DNA of 64,000 bases, from assembly GCA_002482645.1 (NCBI GenBank), contig DLGJ01000003.1, positions 67,972 to 131,971 of the forward strand, written 5' to 3'. Every line of letters begins with the position of its first letter. Positions within the stretch are counted from its first letter, which is position 1. The position numbers and the translations under genes are program-made. The notes under the pieces were generated by a model that saw only the letters and a program-made list of their open reading frames with translations, did no database searches and had not been told where the DNA came from. Of this stretch, positions 54,085 through 63,904 are shown in pieces. The stretch is from Hyphomicrobiaceae bacterium UBA7697. Lineage in GTDB: Bacteria > Pseudomonadota > Alphaproteobacteria > Rhizobiales > Methyloligellaceae.

Positions 54085-56325
54085 ATGAAGCGCTTGTTTT
54101 TGGCGGGGATGCTCGCGATCGCATCGGTTGCGGCGGCCACGCTCTCTCCCCAAAAAGCGATGGCGGGCGGCGGCGTTTCGCCTTACGCCGCGGGCGATAT
54201 CGAGATCGACCGGTTCTACGATGCGCTCGCTCCGTTCGGCGATTGGGTTTCCGATCCGCGCTACGGCTATGTCTGGTATCCGCGCTCCGTGGGCGAGGAC
54301 TGGCGTCCGTTCACGGTCGGAAACTGGATCTACACGGACGAGCACGGCTGGTACTGGGATTCGCCGGAGCCCTTCGCCTGGGCGGTCTATCATTACGGCC
54401 GCTGGGGCTACGATCCGGAATATGCCTGGTACTGGGTGCCGGGCGACGTTTGGGCTCCGGCCTGGGTGCAGTGGCGCTACAGCGACGACTATGTGGGCTG
54501 GGCTCCCGAGGCTCCGGTGCGGCCCGCCGGGGGCTACGGCTACGGCGGCTCCTACGGCCCGCCCAGCTACGCCGCCCCGTCCTACGGGCCGGCTCCCGAC
54601 GCGTGGACATTCGTGCGGCCCCGTTATCTCGCGGAGCCGGCCGTGCGGACCTACGCGGTTCCACGCACCAGCATCTCGCTCGTGTTCAGCAGCACGAAAT
54701 ATGTCTACCGGCCGGAATACCGGCATGGCGGCGTGTACAATGCGGGCATGCCGCGCGACCACTGGTCCAGGGTTACGCAGCGGCGCCTGGACCCGTACCG
54801 CGTGCACCGGTCGTCCAATTGGGACAACGGCGGCCGCAACCGGCATCGTGGCGCGAACGGCAGGGCGAACAGAGACCTCTATGTCTACGCGCCGCGCGTG
54901 AAGAAAGGCACGGGACCGCGCCGCGCGCCCACGAAGGTCGCGCACAAGCCGCAACACCGGAAAGGCGCCGTCAATCGGGCGCGGGCAAAGGCACCGGCCA
55001 CGCAAGGAGGGTTGACGCCCTTCGAACGGGCCGCGGCGGTCAAGCCCTCCTACGTCCAGAAGAAGCTGCTCGACGAGGAGCGGCGGCGGCCCCCAGCCGC
55101 GCGGCCGCACCAGGGCGGCAAACCCAAGCACGACGCCGCGAAAGCCAAGCCGGGCGGTTCCAAGCCGGGCGGCCACAAGCCGGCTCGTACGAAATCCGCC
55201 AACGCCAAGCAGGGTAAGCCGAACAATACGCGCCCAGATCAGGCCAATCGTGGACCCGGCCGGGGGCCTGGCGACGGCGATCGGGGCGGTCGCGGCCACG
55301 GTGCTCGCGATGGCGGCGCCCGCGAAGGAGGCGGCCGCGACGGTGCGCATGACGGGCGTCACGACCGGCGCTCCGCCAGCCGCAATCCGGGTGGATGGGA
55401 TGCCCCGCATGACGGCCGCAGGTCGAACGCGCGGCCCGAAATGCGTCATCGTCCCAACGGAAATCCGGAAGCCCGCAGGGATAAGGCCAACAAGCCGGAC
55501 GGCAATGGCCGCCATGGCGTTAGCCCCGAGAGAAAGAAGCAATCCGGTGCGCAGCCCCGGCCCAACCAATCTCAGGCTAAGAAGCCACTGTCCAACCAGC
55601 CTCAGTCCAAGCGGCCAGGTGGACCGAGTCCTCAGGCCAAGAAGCCGAGCGGTCCGAAACCTCTGGCCAACAAGCCGAGCGGCCCAAAGAGCCAAGCCAA
55701 GTCACAGCAGACCAAGAAGCCTCAACCCAAGAAGCCTCAGGCCAAGACGTCGCAAGCAAAGGCGTCTCAGGGCAAACAGCCTCAAGCCAAAAAGCCTCAG
55801 GCCAAGAAGCCGCAGATCAACAGCAAGCCGCAAGCCAACAGCAAGCCGCAAGTCAACAAGCGGCACGTCGACAAGCCGCAAATCAGGCCGCCTCAAGCCG
55901 CGAAGGCACAGGCCAAAAAGCCTCAATCGAGCAAGAATCCTCAATCCAGCAAGAATCCTCAAGCCAACAAGCCGCAAGGCAGGAAGCCGCAGGCCAAACA
56001 GGCGCAATCGTCCCGCTCGCAAAGCGGTCCTGGTCAAAGGTCTAAACCGAATGCCACGAAGCCGCCGGCCAAGGCCGCTCATGCCCGGCCGAGCGGCCCG
56101 CCGCGCGACTATCGTGGCCACGGACAGCGCCCGCAACAGGGCGCTGCGCGCGGGCATAGCGGCAAGAAGAGCCACGCCGTGAATGCCCGGGGGAACGGCG
56201 GCGGTGCCAAGAAAGGCAGCGGCGCGAAGAAGGGCGGCGACACGAAGAACCGAAACCAGGCCAAGCAAGGCGGCAATGGCGGCAAGTGTCAGGCCAAGCC
56301 ATCGGTCTGCCGGAACCGCGGCTAG
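54085..56325 (+). CDS. DUF6600-type exported protein with long basic repeat tail
   Basis: About 746 residues. A signal peptide (LFLAGMLAIASVAAATL, cleavage near 27) is followed by a DUF6600-like region (about 40-170) rich in Trp/Tyr: FYDALAPFGDWV, YGYVWYPRSVGEDWRPF, GNWIYTDEHGWYWDS, EYAWYWVPGDVWAPAWVQW. From about residue 280 it is low-complexity Arg/Lys/Pro/Gln/Ser, and from about 490 to 690 made of variants of PQAKK and SKP units. ATG 54085 has GGAGG 5 bases upstream. The tail is extremely basic and could bind acidic polysaccharide or DNA in the periplasm or at the surface. Function unknown. Confidence 0.85.
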   Translation: MKRLFLAGMLAIASVAAATLSPQKAMAGGGVSPYAAGDIEIDRFYDALAPFGDWVSDPRYGYVWYPRSVGEDWRPFTVGNWIYTDEHGWYWDSPEPFAWAVYHYGRWGYDPEYAWYWVPGDVWAPAWVQWRYSDDYVGWAPEAPVRPAGGYGYGGSYGPPSYAAPSYGPAPDAWTFVRPRYLAEPAVRTYAVPRTSISLVFSSTKYVYRPEYRHGGVYNAGMPRDHWSRVTQRRLDPYRVHRSSNWDNGGRNRHRGANGRANRDLYVYAPRVKKGTGPRRAPTKVAHKPQHRKGAVNRARAKAPATQGGLTPFERAAAVKPSYVQKKLLDEERRRPPAARPHQGGKPKHDAAKAKPGGSKPGGHKPARTKSANAKQGKPNNTRPDQANRGPGRGPGDGDRGGRGHGARDGGAREGGGRDGAHDGRHDRRSASRNPGGWDAPHDGRRSNARPEMRHRPNGNPEARRDKANKPDGNGRHGVSPERKKQSGAQPRPNQSQAKKPLSNQPQSKRPGGPSPQAKKPSGPKPLANKPSGPKSQAKSQQTKKPQPKKPQAKTSQAKASQGKQPQAKKPQAKKPQINSKPQANSKPQVNKRHVDKPQIRPPQAAKAQAKKPQSSKNPQSSKNPQANKPQGRKPQAKQAQSSRSQSGPGQRSKPNATKPPAKAAHARPSGPPRDYRGHGQRPQQGAARGHSGKKSHAVNARGNGGGAKKGSGAKKGGDTKNRNQAKQGGNGGKCQAKPSVCRNRG
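55561..56020 (+). repeat. Low-complexity coding repeats (Lys/Pro/Gln/Ala units)
   Basis: Degenerate short repeats within the exported protein gene, built from words such as AAGCCTCAGGCCAAGAAG encoding variations of KPQAKKP, with NSKP and SSKNP variants and two near-identical copies of SSKNPQ. Copy number is likely to vary by slippage between strains. Confidence 0.8.
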
Positions 56326-56419
56326 GGGCCCGGCTCCGGTCTTTGAGCCTCCTCAAGGCGAGGTGCGCGGCACCGGCGACGATCAGCGCTGATAGAATTC
56401 CCGGCCAAGGAGATGGAGA

Positions 56420-56869
56420 ATGAGAGCCGCCCTGTTGTCCGGTCTTGCGCTCGTGCTGTTGGTCTTTTCGTGTTCCGGGTCTCTCGCCGCCGAATCGCGG
56501 AATTGCCCCTACACGCCCGCGCCCGAGACGGCGGAACGCAAGGCGATCGTGGACGCACTCCGGAAACCGGTGACGAAGGATCTCGGCCAAAGCGTCATCT
56601 TTGTGATCTCGGATCTGAATGTCTGCGGGGATTGGGCGTTCGTCGCGGCCGAGCCCAAGCGCAAGAACGGGACGCCGGTCGACTGGAGTCTCGGATCCTA
56701 CGCCGACGACATGGCCAACGACGTTTGCGGCGGGCTCGTCCACGCGCTCCTGGTGAAACGGGGCGGGACGTGGACTGTGCGGGAGCTTGCCGTCTGCGCG
56801 ACCGACGTTCCGTGGATTCCGTGGGCGGACGATTTTGGAGCGCCCCCGGCGCTGTTTCCGGAGCTCTGA
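56420..56869 (+). CDS. Small secreted protein of unknown function
   Basis: A 149-residue protein with a signal peptide (LLSGLALVLLVFSC, cleavage after LAA) and a conserved-looking mature part with CPYTPAP, RKAIVDALRKPV, FVISDLNVCGDWAFVAAEP and LVKRGGTWTVRELAVC. Cysteines suggest disulfides. The ribosome-binding site is GGAGATGGAG. No family recognised with certainty; the pattern recalls small periplasmic SH3-like or DUF proteins. Confidence 0.7.
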   Translation: MRAALLSGLALVLLVFSCSGSLAAESRNCPYTPAPETAERKAIVDALRKPVTKDLGQSVIFVISDLNVCGDWAFVAAEPKRKNGTPVDWSLGSYADDMANDVCGGLVHALLVKRGGTWTVRELAVCATDVPWIPWADDFGAPPALFPEL

Positions 56870-56912
56870 TACCTCAGCGACGAGAAGCGCCGGTCCCGGC
56901 GCGGCGCCAGGG

Positions 56913-57350
56913 TCAGCGTACCGACGGCTGCAACGGCGTCTCGCGGCGGCAATAGGCCATGAAGTTTTGATCGCCGCACACGGCCTTCGCCTTCCAATCG
57001 TCGAAGTCCTTGTCGTCGAGCGGGTCGTCGCAGGTCCCCGAGACGGGATTGTCCGAAGCGCGTTTGAGCCAGCAATAGCGCCAGCTCTTCCGGTCCTTGT
57101 CCTCGCCGATATAGATGCGGCAATAGCCGCCCTCCGGAACTTGAACGTCGATCGTGTGCCGCCAGACCTTGCCGCCTTCGGACTCGGTCTCGGCGACGCT
57201 GCAGCCGGTGACGCCGTCACGCGCATGAACCGGGGCCGGAGCCAACGCGGTCCCGGCCGCGGCAAGCGCGACAAAGAGTGCGCACGGAAGCGCGGGACGC
57301 AGCCATGACCTTCGTATTTCCGCCGGAGCGTTCCGGATTACTGACGTCAT
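56913..57350 (-). CDS. Small secreted cysteine-containing protein
   Basis: A 145-residue protein starting at ATG 57350 (GGGAGG upstream); the longer frame upstream is not coding-like. A signal peptide (LPCALFVALAAAGTALA, cleavage after VHA) precedes CSVAETESEGGKVWRHT, YCRIYIGEDKDRKSWRYCW and DKDFDDWKAKAVCGDQN. Multiple Cys suggest a disulfide-stabilised fold. Unknown function; divergent from the efflux genes. Confidence 0.7.
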   Translation of the reverse strand: MTSVIRNAPAEIRRSWLRPALPCALFVALAAAGTALAPAPVHARDGVTGCSVAETESEGGKVWRHTIDVQVPEGGYCRIYIGEDKDRKSWRYCWLKRASDNPVSGTCDDPLDDKDFDDWKAKAVCGDQNFMAYCRRETPLQPSVR

Positions 57351-57568
57351 GGCGCCTGCCTCCCTGGATTCGGAACCGAATTCGCCGCCGGTCCGGACCC
57401 TTGCGCGGCCGGCTGGCCGAATGTCCGCCTTATGAGGGTTCCGTTCAAGTCTCCGTGGAACCGGGAGGTATCGCCGGGAATCGGATTGCGGTGCTTGGGG
57501 TTTTCCCTCCTGATTCCCTGCTGTAGCATCACGGCGCATTCGCGGGAAAGTCGTGCGAGAGGGGTGCA

Positions 57569-58987
57569 ATGGCTCAGCCGGACAGTGCTGCGGGTCTTTG
57601 GAAGGTTGGCGTCGTCTGCGTTCTATTCCTTGCCGTATCGGCCTGCTCCGACGGCGGTGACAAGGCGTCCGAGGACAATAAGCCGCTCCCCGGCGTCGTC
57701 GCCGAGGCGGTCACCGAGAAGGACGTCAGCAACGAGACGACTTTCGTGGGCCAGACGCGGTCCTCTCAGAGCGTCGACATTCAAGCGCGGGTCAAGGGCA
57801 CGCTTCTCGAACGGCCTTTCGTCGAAGGACATCAGGTGAAGGAGGGGGAGGTCCTCTACAAGATCGACCCTTCGGAGTTCGAAGCAAATCTCCTGGCCGC
57901 CAACGCGACCCTCGCCAAGGCCCAAGCCAGCTCCGCCGAGAAGAACCTCACCCTTTCGCGCTACCAAGCCTTGGTCGACAAGAACAGCCCTGGCGTCAGC
58001 GAAGCGCAGTACGACGTTGCGTTGTCTCAGGCCAAGCAGGCCGACGCGGAAGTGAGCGCCGGCAAGGCCGACGTCGCCAACGCCAAACTCGACCTCGGTT
58101 ACGCCACCATCACCTCGCCGCTTACAGGCCGGGCCGGCATCTCGACGGTCGATGTCGGCAACATTATCGGGCCGGAAAGCGGCGTGCTCGTCACCGTGCT
58201 TGCGCTGGATCCCATCGAGGTCGATTTCTCCGTCGGCGAGCGCGTGTATCTCAGCTACATGGAGGCCAAGCAGGCCGGGACGGCGAAGGTGTTCACGCCG
58301 CGAATCAGACTCGCCGACGGCAAGCTCTACCCGCATGAAGGCGAGCTCTACGTCGTCAATAACGAGGTCGATCCGGCGACGGGCACCATAGCCATCCGCC
58401 TGAAATTCCCGAACCCGGACCGTCTCTTGCTGCCTGGGCAGTATGTGACCGTCCTCCTGACCGACGAGAAGCCCGAAAAGCAGATCGTGGTTCCGCAGGC
58501 CGCCGTTCAGCAGAATCAGTCGGGTCCCTTCGTCCTCGTCGTCGACGGCAACGATCAGGTGCAATCGCGGGCGATCAAGACCGCTCAGCGCGTCGGAACC
58601 GGGATCGTCGTCACGGACGGTTTGGTCCCCGGCCAGACGATCGTCGTCGAGGGCATTCAGAAGGTCAGGCCGGGCGCGAAGGTCAAGGTGACCTATCAGA
58701 ACCCGTCGGGGACGGCCGAGAACGTCGATGACACGCCCGCCGGGGAAGCCACGAGCGGCGCCGGCGGAACCGAAGCCGGAGCCGAAAAAGCACCGGGTGC
58801 GAAGTCCGAAGCATCTTCGACGCCTGCGAAGCAGTCCAGCAAGCCCGAGGCCGAAGATCGAGGCAAGGCGCAAGAGGAAGGCAACGCTCAACCCTCTAGC
58901 GGGACAGACACGGATGCCAAACCCGCCTCCCAGTCCGCCGCCGGCAAGGACGGGAAGGCCGGCGACGACGCGGAGGCAAAGCAGTAG
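57569..58987 (+). CDS. RND efflux periplasmic adaptor (membrane fusion protein)
   Basis: A 472-residue lipoprotein of the AcrA/MexA family. LAVSACSD is a lipobox with the modified Cys near residue 26. IQARVKGTLLERPFVEGHQV is the lipoyl-like domain, TLAKAQASSAEKNLTLSRYQ the helical hairpin, TSPLTGRAGISTVDVGNIIG the beta-barrel region, and VPQAAVQQNQSGPFVLV follows. The last 80 residues are an unusual Ala/Ser/Glu/Lys-rich disordered tail. Strong GAGAGGGG site. Bridges the inner-membrane pump to an outer-membrane channel. Confidence 0.95.
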   Translation: MAQPDSAAGLWKVGVVCVLFLAVSACSDGGDKASEDNKPLPGVVAEAVTEKDVSNETTFVGQTRSSQSVDIQARVKGTLLERPFVEGHQVKEGEVLYKIDPSEFEANLLAANATLAKAQASSAEKNLTLSRYQALVDKNSPGVSEAQYDVALSQAKQADAEVSAGKADVANAKLDLGYATITSPLTGRAGISTVDVGNIIGPESGVLVTVLALDPIEVDFSVGERVYLSYMEAKQAGTAKVFTPRIRLADGKLYPHEGELYVVNNEVDPATGTIAIRLKFPNPDRLLLPGQYVTVLLTDEKPEKQIVVPQAAVQQNQSGPFVLVVDGNDQVQSRAIKTAQRVGTGIVVTDGLVPGQTIVVEGIQKVRPGAKVKVTYQNPSGTAENVDDTPAGEATSGAGGTEAGAEKAPGAKSEASSTPAKQSSKPEAEDRGKAQEEGNAQPSSGTDTDAKPASQSAAGKDGKAGDDAEAKQ

Positions 58988-58990
58988 ATC

Positions 58991-61900
58991 GTGCTCAGCG
59001 CCTTCTTCATAGACCGCCCGAAATTCGCGTTCGTCATCGCGATCGTGACCACTCTTGTCGGCCTGCTGGCTCTGATGGTGCTGCCCGTCGCGCAGTTCCC
59101 CGAGATCTCGCCGCCTCAGGTGCAGGTGACGGCGAATTATCCCGGCGCCAATGCGGGCGTTGTCGCCGAATCCGTGGCGGCCGTGATCGAGGAGCAGGTC
59201 AACGGCGTCGAGGGGATGAGCTACATGTCATCCCAAAGCACGAACGACGGCAGCTATACGCTCACGGTCACGTTTGGGATCGAAACGGACCCCGACATCA
59301 ATCAGGTCAACGTTCAGAACCGCGTGGCTCAGGCCATGCCGCAATTGCCCGAGGAAGTTCAGCGCCAGGGCGTCACCACGCAGAAGACGTCCACCACGAT
59401 GCTGATGGTGGTATCGCTCTATTCCCCGAAGGGCACGTACGACAGCATCTTTCTGTCGAACTACGCGAGCATCAACGTTCTCGATACGCTGGCGCGGACG
59501 CCCGGGGTGGCGCAGGTGTCGAATCTCGGCGCGCGCGACTACAGCATGCGGGTTTGGTTGCAACCCGATCGCATGACGAGCCTCGGATTGACCGCGACCG
59601 ACGTGATCGCGGCAATCCGTAGTCAGAACATCCAGGCGGCACCCGGCGCGGTCGGCGCGGCGCCGACGTCGCCGACGCAACAGTTCCAATACACGCTCAC
59701 GGCGCAAGGGCGTCTCGACAAGGTGTCCGAGTTCGAGGAGATCATCCTCGTGGCGAAGCCCGACGGCACCGTGGTGACCCTCAAGGACGTGGCGCGCGTG
59801 GAACTCGGCGCGGCCAATTATGGCTGGTTCGGAGAGTTGAACGGAAAGCCCGCCGCGCTTCTTGCGGTGTATCAGCTCTCCGACGCCAACGCGCTCGACG
59901 TCGCGGATCAGATTCGCGCCGAGATGGAGGTTCTGGCGCAGCGCTTCCCCGACGACGTCGCCTATCAGGTCACCTACGACACCACGCTCTTCGTGAAGAC
60001 GTCGATCAAGGAAGTCGTCATCACGTTGTTCCAGGCGCTGGCCCTGGTGATCCTCGTCGTCTTTATCTTCCTGCAGGATTGGCGTTCGACGCTCATTCCC
60101 GCCATCGCCATCCCGGTCTCGCTGATCGGCACGCTCGCGGCACTGCTGGCGATGGGCTTCACCATCAACACGATCAGCTTGTTCGGCCTGGTTCTCGCCA
60201 TCGGTCTCGTTGTCGACGACGCCATCGTCGTGGTCGAAAACGTGCAACGGCATCTCGCCGAGGGTCTCGAGCCGAGAGAAGCGACAAAGGTCGCGATGAA
60301 GGAAGTCACGGCGCCCGTCATCGCGACGACACTCGTGTTGCTCGCCGTGTTCGTGCCGTCCGCCTTTACGCCGGGCATCACCGGGCGTCTATTCGTGCAG
60401 TTCGCGGCGACGATCTCGATCTCCGTGCTGCTGTCCTCTATCAACGCGCTGACGCTGAGCCCCGCGCTCTGCGCCGCGATTCTGAAGCCCCCGAAAAAGG
60501 CGTCGTGGGGGCCGCTCGCGTGGTTCGAGACGGGGCTTGAGAAAACCCGCAGCGGTTACAACTCCGTCGTGCGTCACTTGATACGGCGAACGATCGTCGG
60601 GATTGTGCTGATCGCCGCGATGATCGGCGCGACCGCCTATCTCGGCATGACGACGCCGACCGGCTTCATCCCACAGGAAGATCAGGGTACGGTCTATGTC
60701 AATGTGAGCCTTCCGGACGGGGCCGCGCTTCCGCGGACGGCGGAAGTCATGAAACAGGTCGAGAAGATTCTCGAAGACAACCCCGGCGTCGAGAACATCA
60801 TCTCCGTCGGCGGCTATTCCATTCTGCAAAGCACCGTGATGCCGAATTCGGCGTTTCTCATCGCGGTCCTGAAACCGTGGGACGAACGCACGACGAAGGA
60901 ACTCAGCCTGCGCGGCATCATGCAATCCATCGGTCCGAAATTCGCGGCCATACCGCAGGCCACGATCATCCCCTTCGTGCCGCCCGCCATTCCGGGACTC
61001 GGCAACACGGGCGGATTCGAATTCGTCCTCCAGGATACGCAGAACCGGCCCATCGGGGATCTCGCTTCGGTGCTCAACGGGTTCATCTACACAGCCAACG
61101 GGGATCCGACGCTCACCGGCGTCTTCAGCACCTTCACGGCGAACTCGCCTCAGTTTTTCGTGGATCTCAATCGCAAGCTTACCGAAACGAAGGGCGTGAG
61201 CGTCGAAGACCTCTTCACGGTGCTCAATGCCAATATCGGGACGTACTACGTCAACGACTTCAACAAGTTCGGCCGTGTCTACAAGGTCTATCTCCAGGCC
61301 GAGGCCGACAAGCGGGAGAAGCCCACCGATGTGGGAGATCTCTACGCACGCTCCAACACCAATGCCATGGTTCCGGTGCGATCACTCGTGACGCTGGAGC
61401 CGACGCTCGGCCCCGACACCATCCAGCGCTACAACATGTTCAATTCGGCCACGATCAACGGCAATGCCGCGTCCGGCCACAGCTCGGGCCAAGCGCTTGC
61501 CGCGATGGATACGCTTGCGAAGGAGAACCTGCCGGACGGCTACACCTATCAGTGGACCGGCATGTCCTACGAGGAGGTCAAGGCGGGTGCCGCGGGCAAT
61601 GCCGTGTTCCTGCTTTCGATCGTGTTCGCCTACCTCTTCCTGGTGGCGCAATACGAGAGCTGGACGATCCCCATGTCGGTCATGCTCACGGTCGTCTTTG
61701 CCGTGCTGGGCGCGCTTCTCGCATTGCGTCTCACCGGCATCGCTCTCAATACCTACGGTCAGGTGGGGCTCATTCTTCTGGTGGGGCTTGCGGCGAAGAA
61801 CGCGATTCTCATCGTCGAGTTCGCGAAGGAGAAGCGGGAGGCCGGCGAGTCCATTGTGCAGGCCGCCGAGGAAGCCGCCTCGTTGCGCTTCCGCGCCGTC

Positions 61901-62143
61901 CTGATGACGGCCCTGTCATTTGTCTTGGGTGTGTTGCCGCTTGTTCTGGCAACGGGTGCCGGGGCAGCCTCGCGCGTCTCCGTCGGCGTCACCGTCTTCG
62001 GCGGGATGCTGTTCGCCACCGTCATTGGCGTCAGCTTCATTCCATTCCTGTACGTGGAATTCCAACGGCTTCGGGAGTCCGTGAAAGCCAAGACGAGCGA
62101 GACTCCGGTTTCCCCGTCGAAGTCCGAGCCGCAACGGACGTAA
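58991..62143 (+). CDS. RND efflux pump permease, HAE1 (AcrB-like)
   Basis: A 1050-residue inner-membrane trimeric drug/proton antiporter. The N-terminus FFIDRPKFAFVIAIVTTLVG is typical, with large periplasmic loops, then GLVLAIGLVVDDAIVVVENV near 400-420 carrying the two proton-relay Asp residues, and GLAAKNAILIVEFAKEKREAG near 930. GTG 58991 is 3 bases after the adaptor stop. No outer-membrane TolC gene follows in the window. Substrates unknown. Confidence 0.96.
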   Translation: MLSAFFIDRPKFAFVIAIVTTLVGLLALMVLPVAQFPEISPPQVQVTANYPGANAGVVAESVAAVIEEQVNGVEGMSYMSSQSTNDGSYTLTVTFGIETDPDINQVNVQNRVAQAMPQLPEEVQRQGVTTQKTSTTMLMVVSLYSPKGTYDSIFLSNYASINVLDTLARTPGVAQVSNLGARDYSMRVWLQPDRMTSLGLTATDVIAAIRSQNIQAAPGAVGAAPTSPTQQFQYTLTAQGRLDKVSEFEEIILVAKPDGTVVTLKDVARVELGAANYGWFGELNGKPAALLAVYQLSDANALDVADQIRAEMEVLAQRFPDDVAYQVTYDTTLFVKTSIKEVVITLFQALALVILVVFIFLQDWRSTLIPAIAIPVSLIGTLAALLAMGFTINTISLFGLVLAIGLVVDDAIVVVENVQRHLAEGLEPREATKVAMKEVTAPVIATTLVLLAVFVPSAFTPGITGRLFVQFAATISISVLLSSINALTLSPALCAAILKPPKKASWGPLAWFETGLEKTRSGYNSVVRHLIRRTIVGIVLIAAMIGATAYLGMTTPTGFIPQEDQGTVYVNVSLPDGAALPRTAEVMKQVEKILEDNPGVENIISVGGYSILQSTVMPNSAFLIAVLKPWDERTTKELSLRGIMQSIGPKFAAIPQATIIPFVPPAIPGLGNTGGFEFVLQDTQNRPIGDLASVLNGFIYTANGDPTLTGVFSTFTANSPQFFVDLNRKLTETKGVSVEDLFTVLNANIGTYYVNDFNKFGRVYKVYLQAEADKREKPTDVGDLYARSNTNAMVPVRSLVTLEPTLGPDTIQRYNMFNSATINGNAASGHSSGQALAAMDTLAKENLPDGYTYQWTGMSYEEVKAGAAGNAVFLLSIVFAYLFLVAQYESWTIPMSVMLTVVFAVLGALLALRLTGIALNTYGQVGLILLVGLAAKNAILIVEFAKEKREAGESIVQAAEEAASLRFRAVLMTALSFVLGVLPLVLATGAGAASRVSVGVTVFGGMLFATVIGVSFIPFLYVEFQRLRESVKAKTSETPVSPSKSEPQRT

Positions 62144-62176
62144 GAGACGCTCCTTCCGATCGGTCTCGGTAGCACC

Positions 62177-62437
62177 ATGATCGTCGACGTATGGATATCG
62201 GCGGTTCTTCATCGGCTGCTCGGCGCATTGCAGTCGCTCGAGAAGGCCGTTTACGTCTCGACGGTGACGTTCACCACGCGAGGCTTTGGCGATCTCGCGC
62301 TCGACGAAGAGTGGTGGCAGCTCACTGCGTTCGGGGCGGCGAATGGATTGCCCATGTCCGGCGGGCCGGCGGCGACGCGGCCGAAAACGCAAAGGTCCGG
62401 TGACGGACCTCGAACCCCGGCGGCGGCGGACAGCTAG
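62177..62437 (+). pseudogene. Potassium/ion-channel pore fragment
   Basis: An 86-codon frame whose middle matches the pore region of two-TM ion-channel-family proteins: VYVSTVTFTTRGFGDLALDEEW corresponds in shorter form to VTFTTLGFGDV-type filters (TFTTRGFGD visible), followed by QLTAFGAANGL as in those proteins. The preceding TM helix is incomplete and the sequence after GLPMSG turns into low-complexity noise, suggesting a frameshift and truncation. It is wedged between the RND gene and the end of the convergent aminotransferase gene. Likely non-functional. Confidence 0.55.
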
Positions 62438-63774
62438 GCGAAAGGCCGGAAGACGGGTTTGACCGGGCGCCCCGCGAGGTAGAATTCGAGGCCGTCGTCG
62501 AGCGCCCGCCGGTAGACGGCGAAGGTCTCGTCGAACGCGTCGATGGTCCGGTCGATATCGGCCTCCGAATGCGAATAGTTGACCACCAGGGACGAGGCGA
62601 GGATGCCCCGCTTCAAGAGTTCTTGAAGCATCAAGGTCCGGAAGGGCTGAGAGGGCTGGCCGTCCCGGTCGCGCGATCCGAACACCAGACAACAGGGGCG
62701 CCCGAGGATCGGAACCTGTTCCGCGAGGCCATGCAGGCTCGCGGCCTGACGAAGGCCCTCCGATAGGCGCGTGCCTCGGGACCAGAGCGTTTCGATCACG
62801 GGTTCGGTCTCGAACACGCGCATGGTCGCCATCGCGGCCGCCAAGGCATGGGTCTCTCCGCCATGGGTCGTCGAGAGCAGGAACACGCGCTCCCGGTCGT
62901 GATCGATGCCGCCGAGCCGCATCAGCTCGCGCCGCCCCGCAAGGGCGGAAACGGAAAAGCCGTTGCCAAGTCCCTTGCCGAAACACGACAGGTCGGGCTG
63001 GATCGCGTGAAAGGCCTGTGCGCCGCCATTGTGCCAGCGGAAGCCGGTAATCATCTCGTCGAGAACGAAGACCGCGCCGTGCCGGTCGCACAGCGCGCGC
63101 AAGCCCGGCAGAAAATCGGGAAGCGGGGGCGTCTCCTTCTCGGCCTCGAGAACGACTGCCGCGATTTGACCGGGATAGGCGTCGAAGAGGGCCTCGAGGC
63201 TCGCAAGATCGTTGTAGTGGAACTTGAGAACGAGGCTCCGGGTCCCCTCCGGGATTCCGTTGTGCATCGGCGTCGTGCCGATAAACCAGTCGTCGGTCGA
63301 GAAGAACGGCTGGTCGCCGCAAATCGCGATCATCGTCCGGCCCGTTGCCGCGCGGGCGAGGCGCACGGCGCCGCTTACCGCATGGGAACCGTCCTTGCAG
63401 AATTTCACCATGTCCGCGGCCGGAACGAGCCGGAGGAATTGTTCCGCGCAGTCGAGTTCGATCTGCGCGGGACGAATGAAGTTCGATCCCAAGGGAAGCT
63501 GCTCGCGCGCGGCTTCGATCACGGCGGGAAAGGCATGGCCGAGCGTCACGGCGCGCAGGCCCGATCCGTATTCGATGAATTCGTTACCGTCGGCGTCCCA
63601 GACATGGGCGCCCGAGCCGCGCACGATCACCGGAGCCATGTGCTCGGGGAACTGATCTATACCCTTCGCATAGGTGTGACCGCCGCCGGGAACGACTTGG
63701 GCAAGTCTGGCGTTGAGCTCGTCCGAACGGTTGAAGCTCAGTGGGCTGTGCGAATCGGAAAGCTTGGTCGGCAT
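62434..63774 (-). CDS. HemL-like class III aminotransferase
   Basis: A 446-residue PLP enzyme of the glutamate-1-semialdehyde aminomutase/class III aminotransferase group. VVPGGGHTYAKG and FIEYGSGLRAVTLGHAF are typical, then FVLDEMITGFRWH and the PLP lysine in CFGKGLGNGFSVSALAG near residue 267. Many members outside haem synthesis act on sugars or antibiotic precursors, and the neighbour on the right is a polysaccharide export protein, so a sugar-related role is more likely than haem synthesis. That assignment is inference. Confidence 0.9.
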   Translation of the reverse strand: MPTKLSDSHSPLSFNRSDELNARLAQVVPGGGHTYAKGIDQFPEHMAPVIVRGSGAHVWDADGNEFIEYGSGLRAVTLGHAFPAVIEAAREQLPLGSNFIRPAQIELDCAEQFLRLVPAADMVKFCKDGSHAVSGAVRLARAATGRTMIAICGDQPFFSTDDWFIGTTPMHNGIPEGTRSLVLKFHYNDLASLEALFDAYPGQIAAVVLEAEKETPPLPDFLPGLRALCDRHGAVFVLDEMITGFRWHNGGAQAFHAIQPDLSCFGKGLGNGFSVSALAGRRELMRLGGIDHDRERVFLLSTTHGGETHALAAAMATMRVFETEPVIETLWSRGTRLSEGLRQAASLHGLAEQVPILGRPCCLVFGSRDRDGQPSQPFRTLMLQELLKRGILASSLVVNYSHSEADIDRTIDAFDETFAVYRRALDDGLEFYLAGRPVKPVFRPFA

Positions 63775-63904
63775 GCGCTGTCGCCTCTACGTCCTGGCGC
63801 GGCGCGTTGGCTCGGCGGGTTCGCCGCGATGGGCGAACGCTATCCGGCAATCTTCTATCTTTCGTTACCGCCGCCGCCCGCAACCGTGCTTGCCCGGGAC
63901 CCGC

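Noticed and set aside
55702..56268. Minus-strand Leu/Arg-rich frame opposite the basic repeat region
   Set aside because: It is the reverse complement of the Lys/Pro/Gln repeats and looks membrane-like only because of that.
62400..62435. tRNA T-arm-like sequence (GGTTCGAGGTCC on the minus strand)
   Set aside because: The T-stem does not pair and the flanks are coding for the aminotransferase; no cloverleaf can be drawn.
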